A DNA stretch of 6,369 bases from a bacterium (GTDB lineage: Bacteria > Patescibacteriota > Minisyncoccia > Phycocordibacterales > Phycocordibacteraceae): assembly GCA_021817685.1 (NCBI GenBank), contig JAKAGD010000042.1, positions 1-6,369 on the forward strand, given 5' to 3'. Shown piece after piece: positions 1 to 5,581 of this stretch; position 1 is the stretch's first letter, and the number at the start of each line of letters is the position of its first letter. The position numbers and the translations under genes were made by a program. The notes beneath the pieces are model-generated. The model worked only from the letters and a program-made list of their open reading frames with translations. It ran no database searches and was not told the DNA's origin.

Positions 1-67
1 TCTGGTGCGCGGATTCCTCGGCCGCAAGCCCAATAACAAAGCGTTTCTGAAGTCCATCGGCGCATAA
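1..67 (+). CDS. C-terminal end of a probable M3-family oligopeptidase (partial)
   Basis: Only the last 21 codons and the TAA stop are present, read from base 2. The tail contains the residues FLGRKPNNKAFLKSIGA. Zinc metallopeptidases of family M3 (oligopeptidase A and thimet oligopeptidase types) typically end in a short segment of the form F-x-G-R-x-P, then a few residues, then a leucine-rich turn ending in Gly, and this tail fits that pattern. The catalytic HEXXH region would lie outside the window, so the call rests on the tail alone and is tentative. The stop codon lies 20 bases before the alaS start. The alaS promoter occupies that gap, with no recognisable terminator hairpin between the two genes. 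Confidence 0.45.
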   Translation, partial: LVRGFLGRKPNNKAFLKSIGA

Positions 68-71
68 ATTG

Positions 72-80
72 TGCTATCTT
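72..80 (+). promoter_or_regulatory. Extended -10 promoter element upstream of alaS
   Basis: The string TGCTATCTT has the TG-n extension followed by a -10-like hexamer TATCTT. No convincing -35 hexamer is seen 17 bp upstream, as expected for extended -10 promoters. The hexamer ends 7 bases before the alaS ATG, so transcription would begin at or within a base or two of the start codon. This suggests a leaderless mRNA. The same TGCTA core recurs before two other genes in the window. Confidence 0.5.
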
Positions 81-87
81 TTCTCCA

Positions 88-1953
88 ATGAACGTCGCGG
101 ACGTACGCAAACGGTATCTGGAGTTTTTCGCCAAGCGGGGGCACGCGGTCATTCCTTCCGCGCCGATCGTGCCCGAGAACGACCCGACCACGCTCTTTAC
201 GAGTAGCGGAATGCAGCCCCTGGTGCCGTATCTGTTGGGCCAGCCGCATCCGGAGGGCGCGCGGCTCGCGGACTCGCAGATGTCGTTCCGTGCGGAAGAC
301 ATAGAGGAAGTGGGCGACAACCGCCATACGACCTTCTTTGAGATGCTCGGCAACTGGTCCTTGGGCGATTACTTCAAACAGGAACAGCTCCCGTGGTTTT
401 TTGAGTACATGACGAGCCCGGAGGAAGGGCTCGGGTTGGATCCGCAGAATCTGTACGTGACCGTTTTTGCAGGCGACGAGGACAGCGGCATGGAGGCAGA
501 TAACGAGTCGGTGGAAATTTGGAAGAAAGTGTTTGGCGAGAAAGGCATCGAGGCCAAGTTCGTGGAGCTCGGTACGGAGGAGCGGGGGAACGAGCTTGGC
601 ATGCAGGGCGGGCGCATCTTCTCCTACGGCGCAAAGAAGAATTGGTGGAGCCGCGCGGGCGTACCGAGCAAGATGCCGCCGGGAGAAATTGGGGGACCGG
701 ATTCGGAAGTGTTTTACGACTTCGGTACGCCGCACGACCCCAAGTTTGGCCCCGAGTGCCATCCCAATTGCGATTGCGGTCGCTTCATTGAGATAGGGAA
801 CTCCGTCTTCATGCAGTATATGAAGCAGGAGGACGGCACGTTTAAGGAGCTCCCGAAGCGCAATGTGGACTTTGGCGGCGGATTGGAACGCCTCACGGCC
901 GCCACGCGCGGCGATTCGGATGTGTTCATGATTGACGCGTTTGACGCAGCGCGCGCGGTGATTGAGAAGCGCTCGGGGAAATCGTATGCGGAGGCGACGC
1001 GCTCGTTCCGCATCATCTTGGATCACATGCGCGCGGCATCGTTCATGCTTGCAGGCGGCATTCGGCCGGGGAACAGCGAACAGGACTATGTGCTTCGCCG
1101 CCTCATCCGCCGGTCGCTCCGCGAAGCGGACAAGCTCGGCATCAAGGACGCTGTCCTCGCGGACGTTGCCGAAGGGTTCGGCGCGTCCTATGCGAGCGCG
1201 TATCCGTTCGTGCAGAGCGCCGCTAAGACCATCCGCGAAGAGCTTACGAAAGAAGAGGCGCAGTTTAGGAAGACGCTTGAACACGGCATGCGCGAGCTGG
1301 AGAAAATGAAAGGAGATATAGATGCATTCTTGCTTTTCACCACGTACGGATTTCCGGTAGAGCTCACCGAAGAAATAGCAAACGAGCGCGGCATCGCACT
1401 TGATATGGACGCAGTGAAGCAGAAAATGGAGGAGCACCAGGCGCTCTCGCGCGCGGGCGCCGCGCAGAAGTTCGCGGGCGGGCTCGCCGACCACGCGGAA
1501 CAGACCGTCCGTTACCATACCGCGCACCACCTGCTCCTCAGGGCGCTCCAGATGGTGCTCGGGCCGGATGTGCATCAGCGCGGGAGCAATATCACGAGCG
1601 AGCGCCTGCGCATCGACTTCAATTACGGACAGAAGATGACGCCGGAGCAGAAAGCAGAGGTGGAGAAGATCGTAAACGAGAAAATCGCCGAGGCGATTCC
1701 CGTCATCCGCACCGATATGAAGAAGGAGGAGGCGGAGAAACTCGGCGCCGAGCACGAATTCGGCGCAACCTACCCGGACATGGTGTCGGTGTATTCAGTC
1801 GGCCCGTTAGACAATGCATTTTCCATAGAGTTCTGCGGCGGACCGCACGTGAGCAACACGAGCGAACTCGGCCTTGGCGGGAAGAAATTTAAGATACAGA
1901 AAGAAGAAGCGTCGTCCGCCGGCATTCGACGCATCAAAGCGGTGCTAGAATAA
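88..1953 (+). CDS. alaS: Alanine--tRNA ligase, compact form lacking the C-terminal domain
   Basis: Charges tRNA-Ala with alanine in the cytosol and, through its editing site, removes mischarged serine or glycine. The class II catalytic core is clear. Motif 1 lies near residues 19-51, motif 2 near 63-97 (including RHTTFFEMLGNW and GDYFK), and motif 3 near 261-269 (DFGGGLERL). The editing core keeps its four zinc ligands, H477 and H481 (HTAHH) and C583 and H587 (CGGPH). At 621 residues it is far shorter than the usual 850-880. The roughly 90 residues that normally separate the tRNA-recognition region from the editing core are almost absent, and the protein stops right after the editing domain, so C-Ala is missing. 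An insertion at 221-233 carries C224, H225, C228 and C230, a possible extra metal site. The ATG is the first plausible start, with no Shine-Dalgarno sequence and a promoter immediately upstream. The compact design looks like an intact lineage trait, since motif order and reading frame are undisturbed. Confidence 0.96.
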   Translation: MNVADVRKRYLEFFAKRGHAVIPSAPIVPENDPTTLFTSSGMQPLVPYLLGQPHPEGARLADSQMSFRAEDIEEVGDNRHTTFFEMLGNWSLGDYFKQEQLPWFFEYMTSPEEGLGLDPQNLYVTVFAGDEDSGMEADNESVEIWKKVFGEKGIEAKFVELGTEERGNELGMQGGRIFSYGAKKNWWSRAGVPSKMPPGEIGGPDSEVFYDFGTPHDPKFGPECHPNCDCGRFIEIGNSVFMQYMKQEDGTFKELPKRNVDFGGGLERLTAATRGDSDVFMIDAFDAARAVIEKRSGKSYAEATRSFRIILDHMRAASFMLAGGIRPGNSEQDYVLRRLIRRSLREADKLGIKDAVLADVAEGFGASYASAYPFVQSAAKTIREELTKEEAQFRKTLEHGMRELEKMKGDIDAFLLFTTYGFPVELTEEIANERGIALDMDAVKQKMEEHQALSRAGAAQKFAGGLADHAEQTVRYHTAHHLLLRALQMVLGPDVHQRGSNITSERLRIDFNYGQKMTPEQKAEVEKIVNEKIAEAIPVIRTDMKKEEAEKLGAEHEFGATYPDMVSVYSVGPLDNAFSIEFCGGPHVSNTSELGLGGKKFKIQKEEASSAGIRRIKAVLE

Positions 1954-1957
1954 ATGA

Positions 1958-2998
1958 ATGAGTTTTCTTGAGAACCTTTTTGGCGGGAAGGGCCGTGCCG
2001 AATCGGTGGTACTCGTCGATATCGGCACGAGCTCGGTTGCGGGCGCATATGCGCGGTATACCGGAAATGAATTGCCCGTCGTGCTCTACACGCGCCGGTT
2101 GCCGGTAGAAGCGCGCGGCGGCGAGCCGGTAGAGAAGGCGATGCTTCGCGCGCTCAAGATACTCGGCGATACGCTTATCCGCGAAGGAGCGCCGGCGCTT
2201 GCGCGCGCCACAGGGAGCGGCAGCGCCGATTCCATACTGGTCTCCATTGACGCGCCGTGGCAGAAAACCTCGGTACGCACCGAACACTTCGAGCAGAAAG
2301 AGCCCTTTACGTTCACGCGGGATCTTGTCACGGAAGCGCTGGAAAATTCAGGAACAAAGGCGCCCGGGAAACTTATCGTCGACGAGAGCATCATCGGCAC
2401 CATCCTCAACGGCTACGAAACGAATGACCCGTACGGGAAAAAAGTGCGCCGCGCCGCGGTAGTCGTCCTCACCTCGCTCATCGATGAGAGGGTCGCGCGG
2501 AGCATCGCGGAAATCCTGCGGAGCGCTTACCATACGCACGACATTTTCCCGATTGCCGGCGGTTCGCTCCGTTTCCAGGCGATACAGAAGGCGTTCCCGC
2601 ACGAGCGCGATGCGCTCATCCTGGATGCAACGGGGCAGATCGTGTCCATCGCGCTCATACGCAAGGGCCTCTTCGTCGCCGTCGTCGAGGCGCCGCCGGC
2701 CGATACGAAGAAGGAGTGGATGCGGGGCATAGGAGATGAACTTGCCGGCCTCGCCAAGCATTACCCGCTGCCGCGGACCATATTCCTGCTCGCGCGCGAG
2801 GAAGATGCGGTCTCTTTGCGGAAAGCGCTCGACACGCCCGACTTCGCCAAGCTCTGGCTTTCCGATGACCCGCCCAAGATAGTCTCGGTGCTCGCGAGCC
2901 ACGTCGCTCCGCTTGTGCGGCAAGCCACTGCGGCCACGCCGGACCTCCTCCTCCTCATGGCGCTCTACTGGAAACACCGCTCATCCGATGTGTTTTAG
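1958..2998 (+). CDS. PilM/FtsA-like actin-fold protein
   Basis: A 346-residue soluble protein with no signal peptide. The N-terminal VVLVDIGTSSVAGAY (residues 17-31) matches the phosphate-1 loop of actin-like ATPases such as FtsA and PilM. A second motif, ILDATGQIVSIALIRKG (221-237), sits where the phosphate-2 loop belongs, but it lacks the usual D-x-G-G-G and so is degenerate. Residues about 90-175 resemble the inserted 1C/SHS2 region of FtsA and PilM. FtsA membrane-anchors the Z ring; PilM is the cytosolic partner of PilN in type IV pili. The FtsA-type C-terminal amphipathic helix is not obvious; the end is PDLLLLMALYWKHRSSDVF. It follows alaS after 4 bases (TAAATGAATG) without a Shine-Dalgarno sequence, so translation may be coupled to alaS. 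The next gene encodes a membrane protein with a PilN-like tail, which favours the PilM analogy. Exact function unknown; nucleotide binding is uncertain. Confidence 0.7.
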   Translation: MSFLENLFGGKGRAESVVLVDIGTSSVAGAYARYTGNELPVVLYTRRLPVEARGGEPVEKAMLRALKILGDTLIREGAPALARATGSGSADSILVSIDAPWQKTSVRTEHFEQKEPFTFTRDLVTEALENSGTKAPGKLIVDESIIGTILNGYETNDPYGKKVRRAAVVVLTSLIDERVARSIAEILRSAYHTHDIFPIAGGSLRFQAIQKAFPHERDALILDATGQIVSIALIRKGLFVAVVEAPPADTKKEWMRGIGDELAGLAKHYPLPRTIFLLAREEDAVSLRKALDTPDFAKLWLSDDPPKIVSVLASHVAPLVRQATAATPDLLLLMALYWKHRSSDVF

Positions 2999-3039
2999 CG
3001 GATAATGCACACGGCCGCCGCGACCCCCGTCCCGCGAAC

Positions 3040-3048
3040 TGCTATACT
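3040..3048 (+). promoter_or_regulatory. Extended -10 promoter element upstream of the baseplate-J-like gene
   Basis: TGCTATACT combines a TG extension with TATACT, which matches the -10 consensus at five of six positions. It lies in the 56-base gap after the PilM/FtsA-like gene and ends 6 bases before the next ATG. The predicted transcript would therefore start at or next to the initiation codon. No -35 hexamer is recognisable at the expected spacing, and no terminator hairpin with a T-run is present in the gap. Confidence 0.6.
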
Positions 3049-3054
3049 GCACCC

Positions 3055-4278
3055 ATGCGTAAATTAAATGACATCATCCCGCCGTCCCGGCGCAGAGAAG
3101 TAGAACCATTAACCCAGTCCGGCATTTCCAGTCGAGAGCCGCTCCGGCTTACGAACGACCGGCCGTTCCAATTCCCGTACACGACGCTTATCGCCATCGT
3201 GCTCGTCGTCGCCGCGTCCATCGCCGCGCTCTTTTACTTCTCGAGCGCCAAAGTGGAGGTAACGCCGAATACCGTCTCCGCTGCCGTACAGGGCTCCTTT
3301 ACGGCGACCCAGAGCACCGGCGATTTCCCGTTCGAGATACTTACCGCGCAGAAGATAGCGTCGCAGAGTGTGAAGGCGACCGGAACCAAGACCGTGACCT
3401 CCTCCGCTTCCGGCACCATTACCATCTACAATGCCCAGGCGAGGACGCAGAAGCTTATCGCCAACACGCGGTTTGCGACCGCCGCCGGGCTCATATTCCG
3501 CATCCATACAGCCGTGACCGTGCCTGCCGGCACGTCCGCAAAGCCCGGAAGCGTCACCGCCAAGGTCTATGCAGACCAGGCGGGCAGTACGTATAACGTC
3601 GGCCCCACTTCCTTCACTATCCCCGGGTTCGCCGGCACGCCTCAGGCGAGCACGGTGTACGCGCGTTCAACGAGCGCTATGACCGGCGGCGCCTCGGGGA
3701 CCGTTCCGGTCGTCGATGCGGCTTTGGAGAAGCAGGCCAAGACCGCGCTTATGTCGGCGCTCGGACCGGACCTTGAGTCGAGCATCCGGGCGCAGGTACC
3801 GCAGGGCTACACGCTCCTGCCCGGCGCCGCGACGACGACCTATGAGGAACTGGAATCGTCGGCCTCCGCATCTACCGGCATGGCGGAGGTGAAAGAGCAG
3901 GGCACCATCACGGCGGTCGTATTCCCGAACGCCGTGCTCGCAAAGCAGGTCGCTGCATCGGTAACCGGCCTCGGCTACCAGGGAGAACCGGTCACGCTAG
4001 GGACGGCGAGCAACCTCACGCTTACCCCCGCAAACGGCATGCCGGACCCGCAGGCGACCTCGTTCTCCTTCACCCTTTCCGGCACGGCGTCGCTTATCTA
4101 CACGATAGATCCGACCCGCATTGCCGCGGCGATCTCCGGCAAGACCCGCTCGGCGGCTGAAGTGGCGCTCACCAACTACCCGGAGGTCAAGCGCGCAGTC
4201 ATCATCCTGCGTCCGTTCTGGCGCCAGACCTTCCCCCAGGATCCGGCCTCCATTTCGGTCGTCGTGAACAATCCATAG
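3055..4278 (+). CDS. Bitopic membrane protein with baseplate-J-like extracellular region
   Basis: A 407-residue protein with a basic cytosolic N-terminus (1-42), one hydrophobic membrane helix (about 43-63) and a large Thr/Ser/Ala-rich exterior. No cleavable signal peptide is apparent; the topology is N-in, C-out. Residues about 115-200 carry a pattern typical of baseplate J/gp47-like domains: TRFATAAGLIFRIHTAVTVP, then GSVTAKVYADQAGSTYNVGP. The C-terminal part ends with a motif around YPEVKRAVIILRPFWRQTFP. Similar proteins in Parcubacteria are, as I recall, annotated as baseplate J family proteins, although no phage or secretion-system baseplate genes are nearby. The N-terminus reads RKLNDIIPPSRRRE, resembling the conserved N-L-L-P peptide by which PilN binds PilM. 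It has its own extended -10 promoter. It contains no cysteine. Function is not established; a cell-envelope structural role is an inference. Confidence 0.7.
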   Translation: MRKLNDIIPPSRRREVEPLTQSGISSREPLRLTNDRPFQFPYTTLIAIVLVVAASIAALFYFSSAKVEVTPNTVSAAVQGSFTATQSTGDFPFEILTAQKIASQSVKATGTKTVTSSASGTITIYNAQARTQKLIANTRFATAAGLIFRIHTAVTVPAGTSAKPGSVTAKVYADQAGSTYNVGPTSFTIPGFAGTPQASTVYARSTSAMTGGASGTVPVVDAALEKQAKTALMSALGPDLESSIRAQVPQGYTLLPGAATTTYEELESSASASTGMAEVKEQGTITAVVFPNAVLAKQVAASVTGLGYQGEPVTLGTASNLTLTPANGMPDPQATSFSFTLSGTASLIYTIDPTRIAAAISGKTRSAAEVALTNYPEVKRAVIILRPFWRQTFPQDPASISVVVNNP

Positions 4279-4287
4279 AGGCGGCGG

Positions 4288-4316
4288 TTGACGATTTTCC
4301 GCGCACCTGCTAGATT
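4288..4316 (+). promoter_or_regulatory. Sigma-70-type promoter of the infA-rpoA operon
   Basis: TTGACG (4288-4293) and TAGATT (4311-4316) are separated by exactly 17 bp. The -10 is preceded by TG-C (4308-4310), giving an extended -10. This is the best full promoter in the window. It lies wholly in the 66-base gap between the baseplate-J-like gene and infA. The expected start site is near 4322-4324, leaving a leader of only about 21-23 bases before the infA ATG. It would drive infA, rpmJ, rpsM, rpsK, rpsD and rpoA. Confidence 0.75.
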
Positions 4317-4330
4317 ATTGAGGTACCTGC

Positions 4331-4348
4331 ATGGCGATTCATAAATGA
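4331..4348 (+). CDS. Possible five-codon leader ORF overlapping the infA start
   Basis: ATG followed by four codons (M-A-I-H-K) and TGA. The final TGA overlaps the infA ATG in the classic ATGA arrangement, which is typical of translational coupling. GAGG at 4320-4323 lies at a suitable distance from this ATG but too far from infA. However, the predicted transcription start (about 4322-4324) may exclude most of GAGG from the mRNA. The ORF is so short that it may be chance. Confidence 0.25.
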   Translation: MAIHK

Positions 4349-4584
4349 GCGAAGGCGACGAGACAAAATCAACAACGGAAGGGACCGTTGAAGAAGTGTT
4401 GCCGAACTCACTTTTTCGTGTCCGACTTCCCGCAAAGGAGGAAGGAGGGGAGGGGGAGCTTGTGCTCGCCTACCTCGCAGGCAAGATGCGCTTGCACCGT
4501 ATCCGCGTCCTGATGGGCGATCAGGTGGATATGGTGCTTGACCCGTACGGGGGGCGCGCGAGGATAGTGCGGCGATTAACTTAA
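4345..4584 (+). CDS. infA: Translation initiation factor IF-1
   Basis: A 79-residue OB-fold protein that binds the A site of the 30S subunit and cooperates with IF2 and IF3 in start-codon selection. The family signature is clear: [15 protein letters not shown] (residues 12-26), [20 protein letters not shown] (44-63) and [13 protein letters not shown] near the end. Compared with E. coli IF1, about six residues are inserted in the beta2-beta3 turn (around 31-38, K-E-E-G-G-E-G-E), and the loop before the last strand is slightly shorter. The start is fixed by an in-frame TAA directly before the ATG (4342-4344). It is the first gene of the operon and lies 18 bases before rpmJ. The usual upstream neighbours secY, adk and map are not present. 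Confidence 0.95.
   Translation: MSEGDETKSTTEGTVEEVLPNSLFRVRLPAKEEGGEGELVLAYLAGKMRLHRIRVLMGDQVDMVLDPYGGRARIVRRLT
4434..4458 (+). other. 25-base purine-only tract with perfect Shine-Dalgarno string inside infA
   Basis: A continuous run of A and G that encodes the charged loop insertion of IF1. It contains AAAGGAGG (4434-4441), the textbook complement of the 16S rRNA 3' end, and a second GAAGGAGG right after it. Several closely spaced GG runs could also form a two-tier RNA G-quadruplex. It may be no more than codon usage for a Lys/Glu/Gly loop. An in-frame GTG lies at 4462, but initiation there would discard half of the OB fold. Confidence 0.5.
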
Positions 4585-4602
4585 TTTCAAAACCTTTTTA
4601 CG

Positions 4603-4719
4603 ATGAAAGTTCGTGCGTCTATCAAAGTCCAGCAATCAGGAGACCAGCTCGTCCGCCGCGGCGGGCGCCTCTATCGTATTAACAAGAAGAACCCCCGCCG
4701 TAAGGCGCGCCAGGGCTAA
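4603..4719 (+). CDS. rpmJ: 50S ribosomal protein bL36, cysteine-free form
   Basis: A 38-residue basic protein of the large ribosomal subunit, too short for many gene callers. It begins MKVRASIKV, continues with [15 protein letters not shown], and ends in RKARQG, all matching the bL36 family. Standard bL36 has three Cys and one His that hold a zinc ion. Here every ligand position is replaced (the C-x-x-C region reads S-G-D-Q, and the later Cys and His positions are Asn/Lys/Arg), so it is the zinc-independent type. It starts 18 bases after infA and ends 13 bases before rpsM, which fits the normal order in the alpha operon. The leader is U-rich (CCTTTTTACG) and has no Shine-Dalgarno sequence. 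Confidence 0.92.
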   Translation: MKVRASIKVQQSGDQLVRRGGRLYRINKKNPRRKARQG

Positions 4720-4732
4720 TCTTTTTTCATAT

Positions 4733-5113
4733 ATGCGTATCGCCGGCGTTACTATTCCCGATAACAAGCAACTTGCGTATTCACTGCCGCTCATTTTCGG
4801 CATCGGTCCCACGCGCGCGCTCGACATCCTGAAGAAGGTCGGCATCGCTCCCACCAAGAAGGGCAGCGAGCTCACCGCGGATGAAGAGCAGAAGATCCGC
4901 GCGCTCGCCGAGGGCTACACCATCGAAGGCGAACTGCGCCGCGAGATCGGCCAGAACATCAAGCGCTTGAAGGACATCAAGTCCAAGCGCGGCGATCGCC
5001 ATGCGCGCGGCATGCCGGTGCGCGGACAGCGCACGAAGACGAACTCGCGCACGCGCCGCGGAAACGTGCGCAAGACCATGACGTCCGGCCGCCGTACGCT
5101 CGAAAAGACGTAA
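4733..5113 (+). CDS. rpsM: 30S ribosomal protein uS13
   Basis: A 126-residue protein of the head of the small subunit. It contacts the P-site tRNA and forms inter-subunit bridges. The start MRIAGVTIPDNKQLAYSL is the canonical N-terminus of the family. The helix-two-turn-helix region includes FGIGPTRALDIL (residues 22-33). The basic tail has RGMPVRGQRTKTNSRTRRG (92-110), the hallmark uS13 segment. The frame is open further upstream to 4613, but those 40 extra codons overlap rpmJ and have no family counterpart, so 4733 is the start. The 13-base gap after rpmJ is U-rich and lacks a Shine-Dalgarno sequence. Confidence 0.97.
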   Translation: MRIAGVTIPDNKQLAYSLPLIFGIGPTRALDILKKVGIAPTKKGSELTADEEQKIRALAEGYTIEGELRREIGQNIKRLKDIKSKRGDRHARGMPVRGQRTKTNSRTRRGNVRKTMTSGRRTLEKT

Positions 5114-5134
5114 TTTTGAATCACTGAAACTACT

Positions 5135-5569
5135 ATGGGAAAGAAACGTATCATCAAGAAGAGCGGAAAAGGCATGGACCAGGGCCGGAAGGAACGCGCC
5201 ATGGGCAAGGCCACCAAGCGCCACCTGGAAAAGGGCATTCTGCACATCGACGCCACCTTCAACAACACGAAGGCCATTCTCACGGACGAGAAGGGCAATG
5301 CCGTCGTCTCTTCGAGCGCCGGCGCGCTCGGCTTCTCCGGCGCCCGCAAATCCACTCCGTATGCCGCCGCAAAGGTCGGTGAGTTCTTGGGCGAGAAGGG
5401 CATGATGATCGGGCTCAAGGAGGCGTCGGTCGTCATTCGCGGCGTCGGCGCCGGCCGTGAATCAGTGCTCCGCGCATTCTCCGGCAAGGGCGTTCAGATC
5501 CGCGCCATCAAGGACGTGACGCCGGTTCCGCACAACGGTCCGCGCCCGCCGAAGCCTCGCCGCATCTAA
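5135..5569 (+). CDS. rpsK: 30S ribosomal protein uS11
   Basis: A 144-residue protein of the small-subunit platform, near the mRNA exit and the E site. Family motifs: HIDATFNNTKAILTDEKGN (37-55), SSAGALGFSGARKSTPYAA (60-78), IRGVGAGRESVLRAF (101-115) and the C-terminal VTPVPHNGPRPPKPRRI. In most bacteria the last motif reads H-N-G-C-R-P-P-K; here the Cys is Pro (residue 136). The Asn-Gly pair known in E. coli S11 to convert to isoaspartate is kept (134-135). The N-terminus has a Lys/Arg-rich extension of about 30 residues. An alternative start could lie at M14 or M23, but the 5135 ATG fits the 21-base gap after rpsM. Confidence 0.96.
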   Translation: MGKKRIIKKSGKGMDQGRKERAMGKATKRHLEKGILHIDATFNNTKAILTDEKGNAVVSSSAGALGFSGARKSTPYAAAKVGEFLGEKGMMIGLKEASVVIRGVGAGRESVLRAFSGKGVQIRAIKDVTPVPHNGPRPPKPRRI

Positions 5570-5581
5570 TCTTTTGCCTGT

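Noticed and set aside
1954..1971. Mini-ORF M-N-E-F-S directly after the alaS stop
   Set aside because: It arises from the overlapping TAAATGAATGAG junction; the ATG at 1958 opens the real gene and there is no further support for the mini-ORF.
2348..2977. Long open frame on the minus strand (209 codons) opposite the PilM/FtsA-like gene
   Set aside because: GC-rich shadow of a well-supported + strand gene; Arg-rich, no family motif, no start signal.
2999..3054. Possible terminator in the gap after the PilM/FtsA-like gene
   Set aside because: The gap is GC-rich but has no inverted repeat followed by a T-run.
3055..4278. Phage or type VI/contractile tail origin of the baseplate-J-like gene
   Set aside because: No tail, sheath, integrase or other phage gene is nearby, composition matches the neighbours, and the membrane helix does not fit a phage baseplate protein.
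4613..4732. Upstream extension of the rpsM reading frame by 40 codons
   Set aside because: It overlaps rpmJ in another frame, has no resemblance to uS13, and the canonical uS13 N-terminus starts at 4733.
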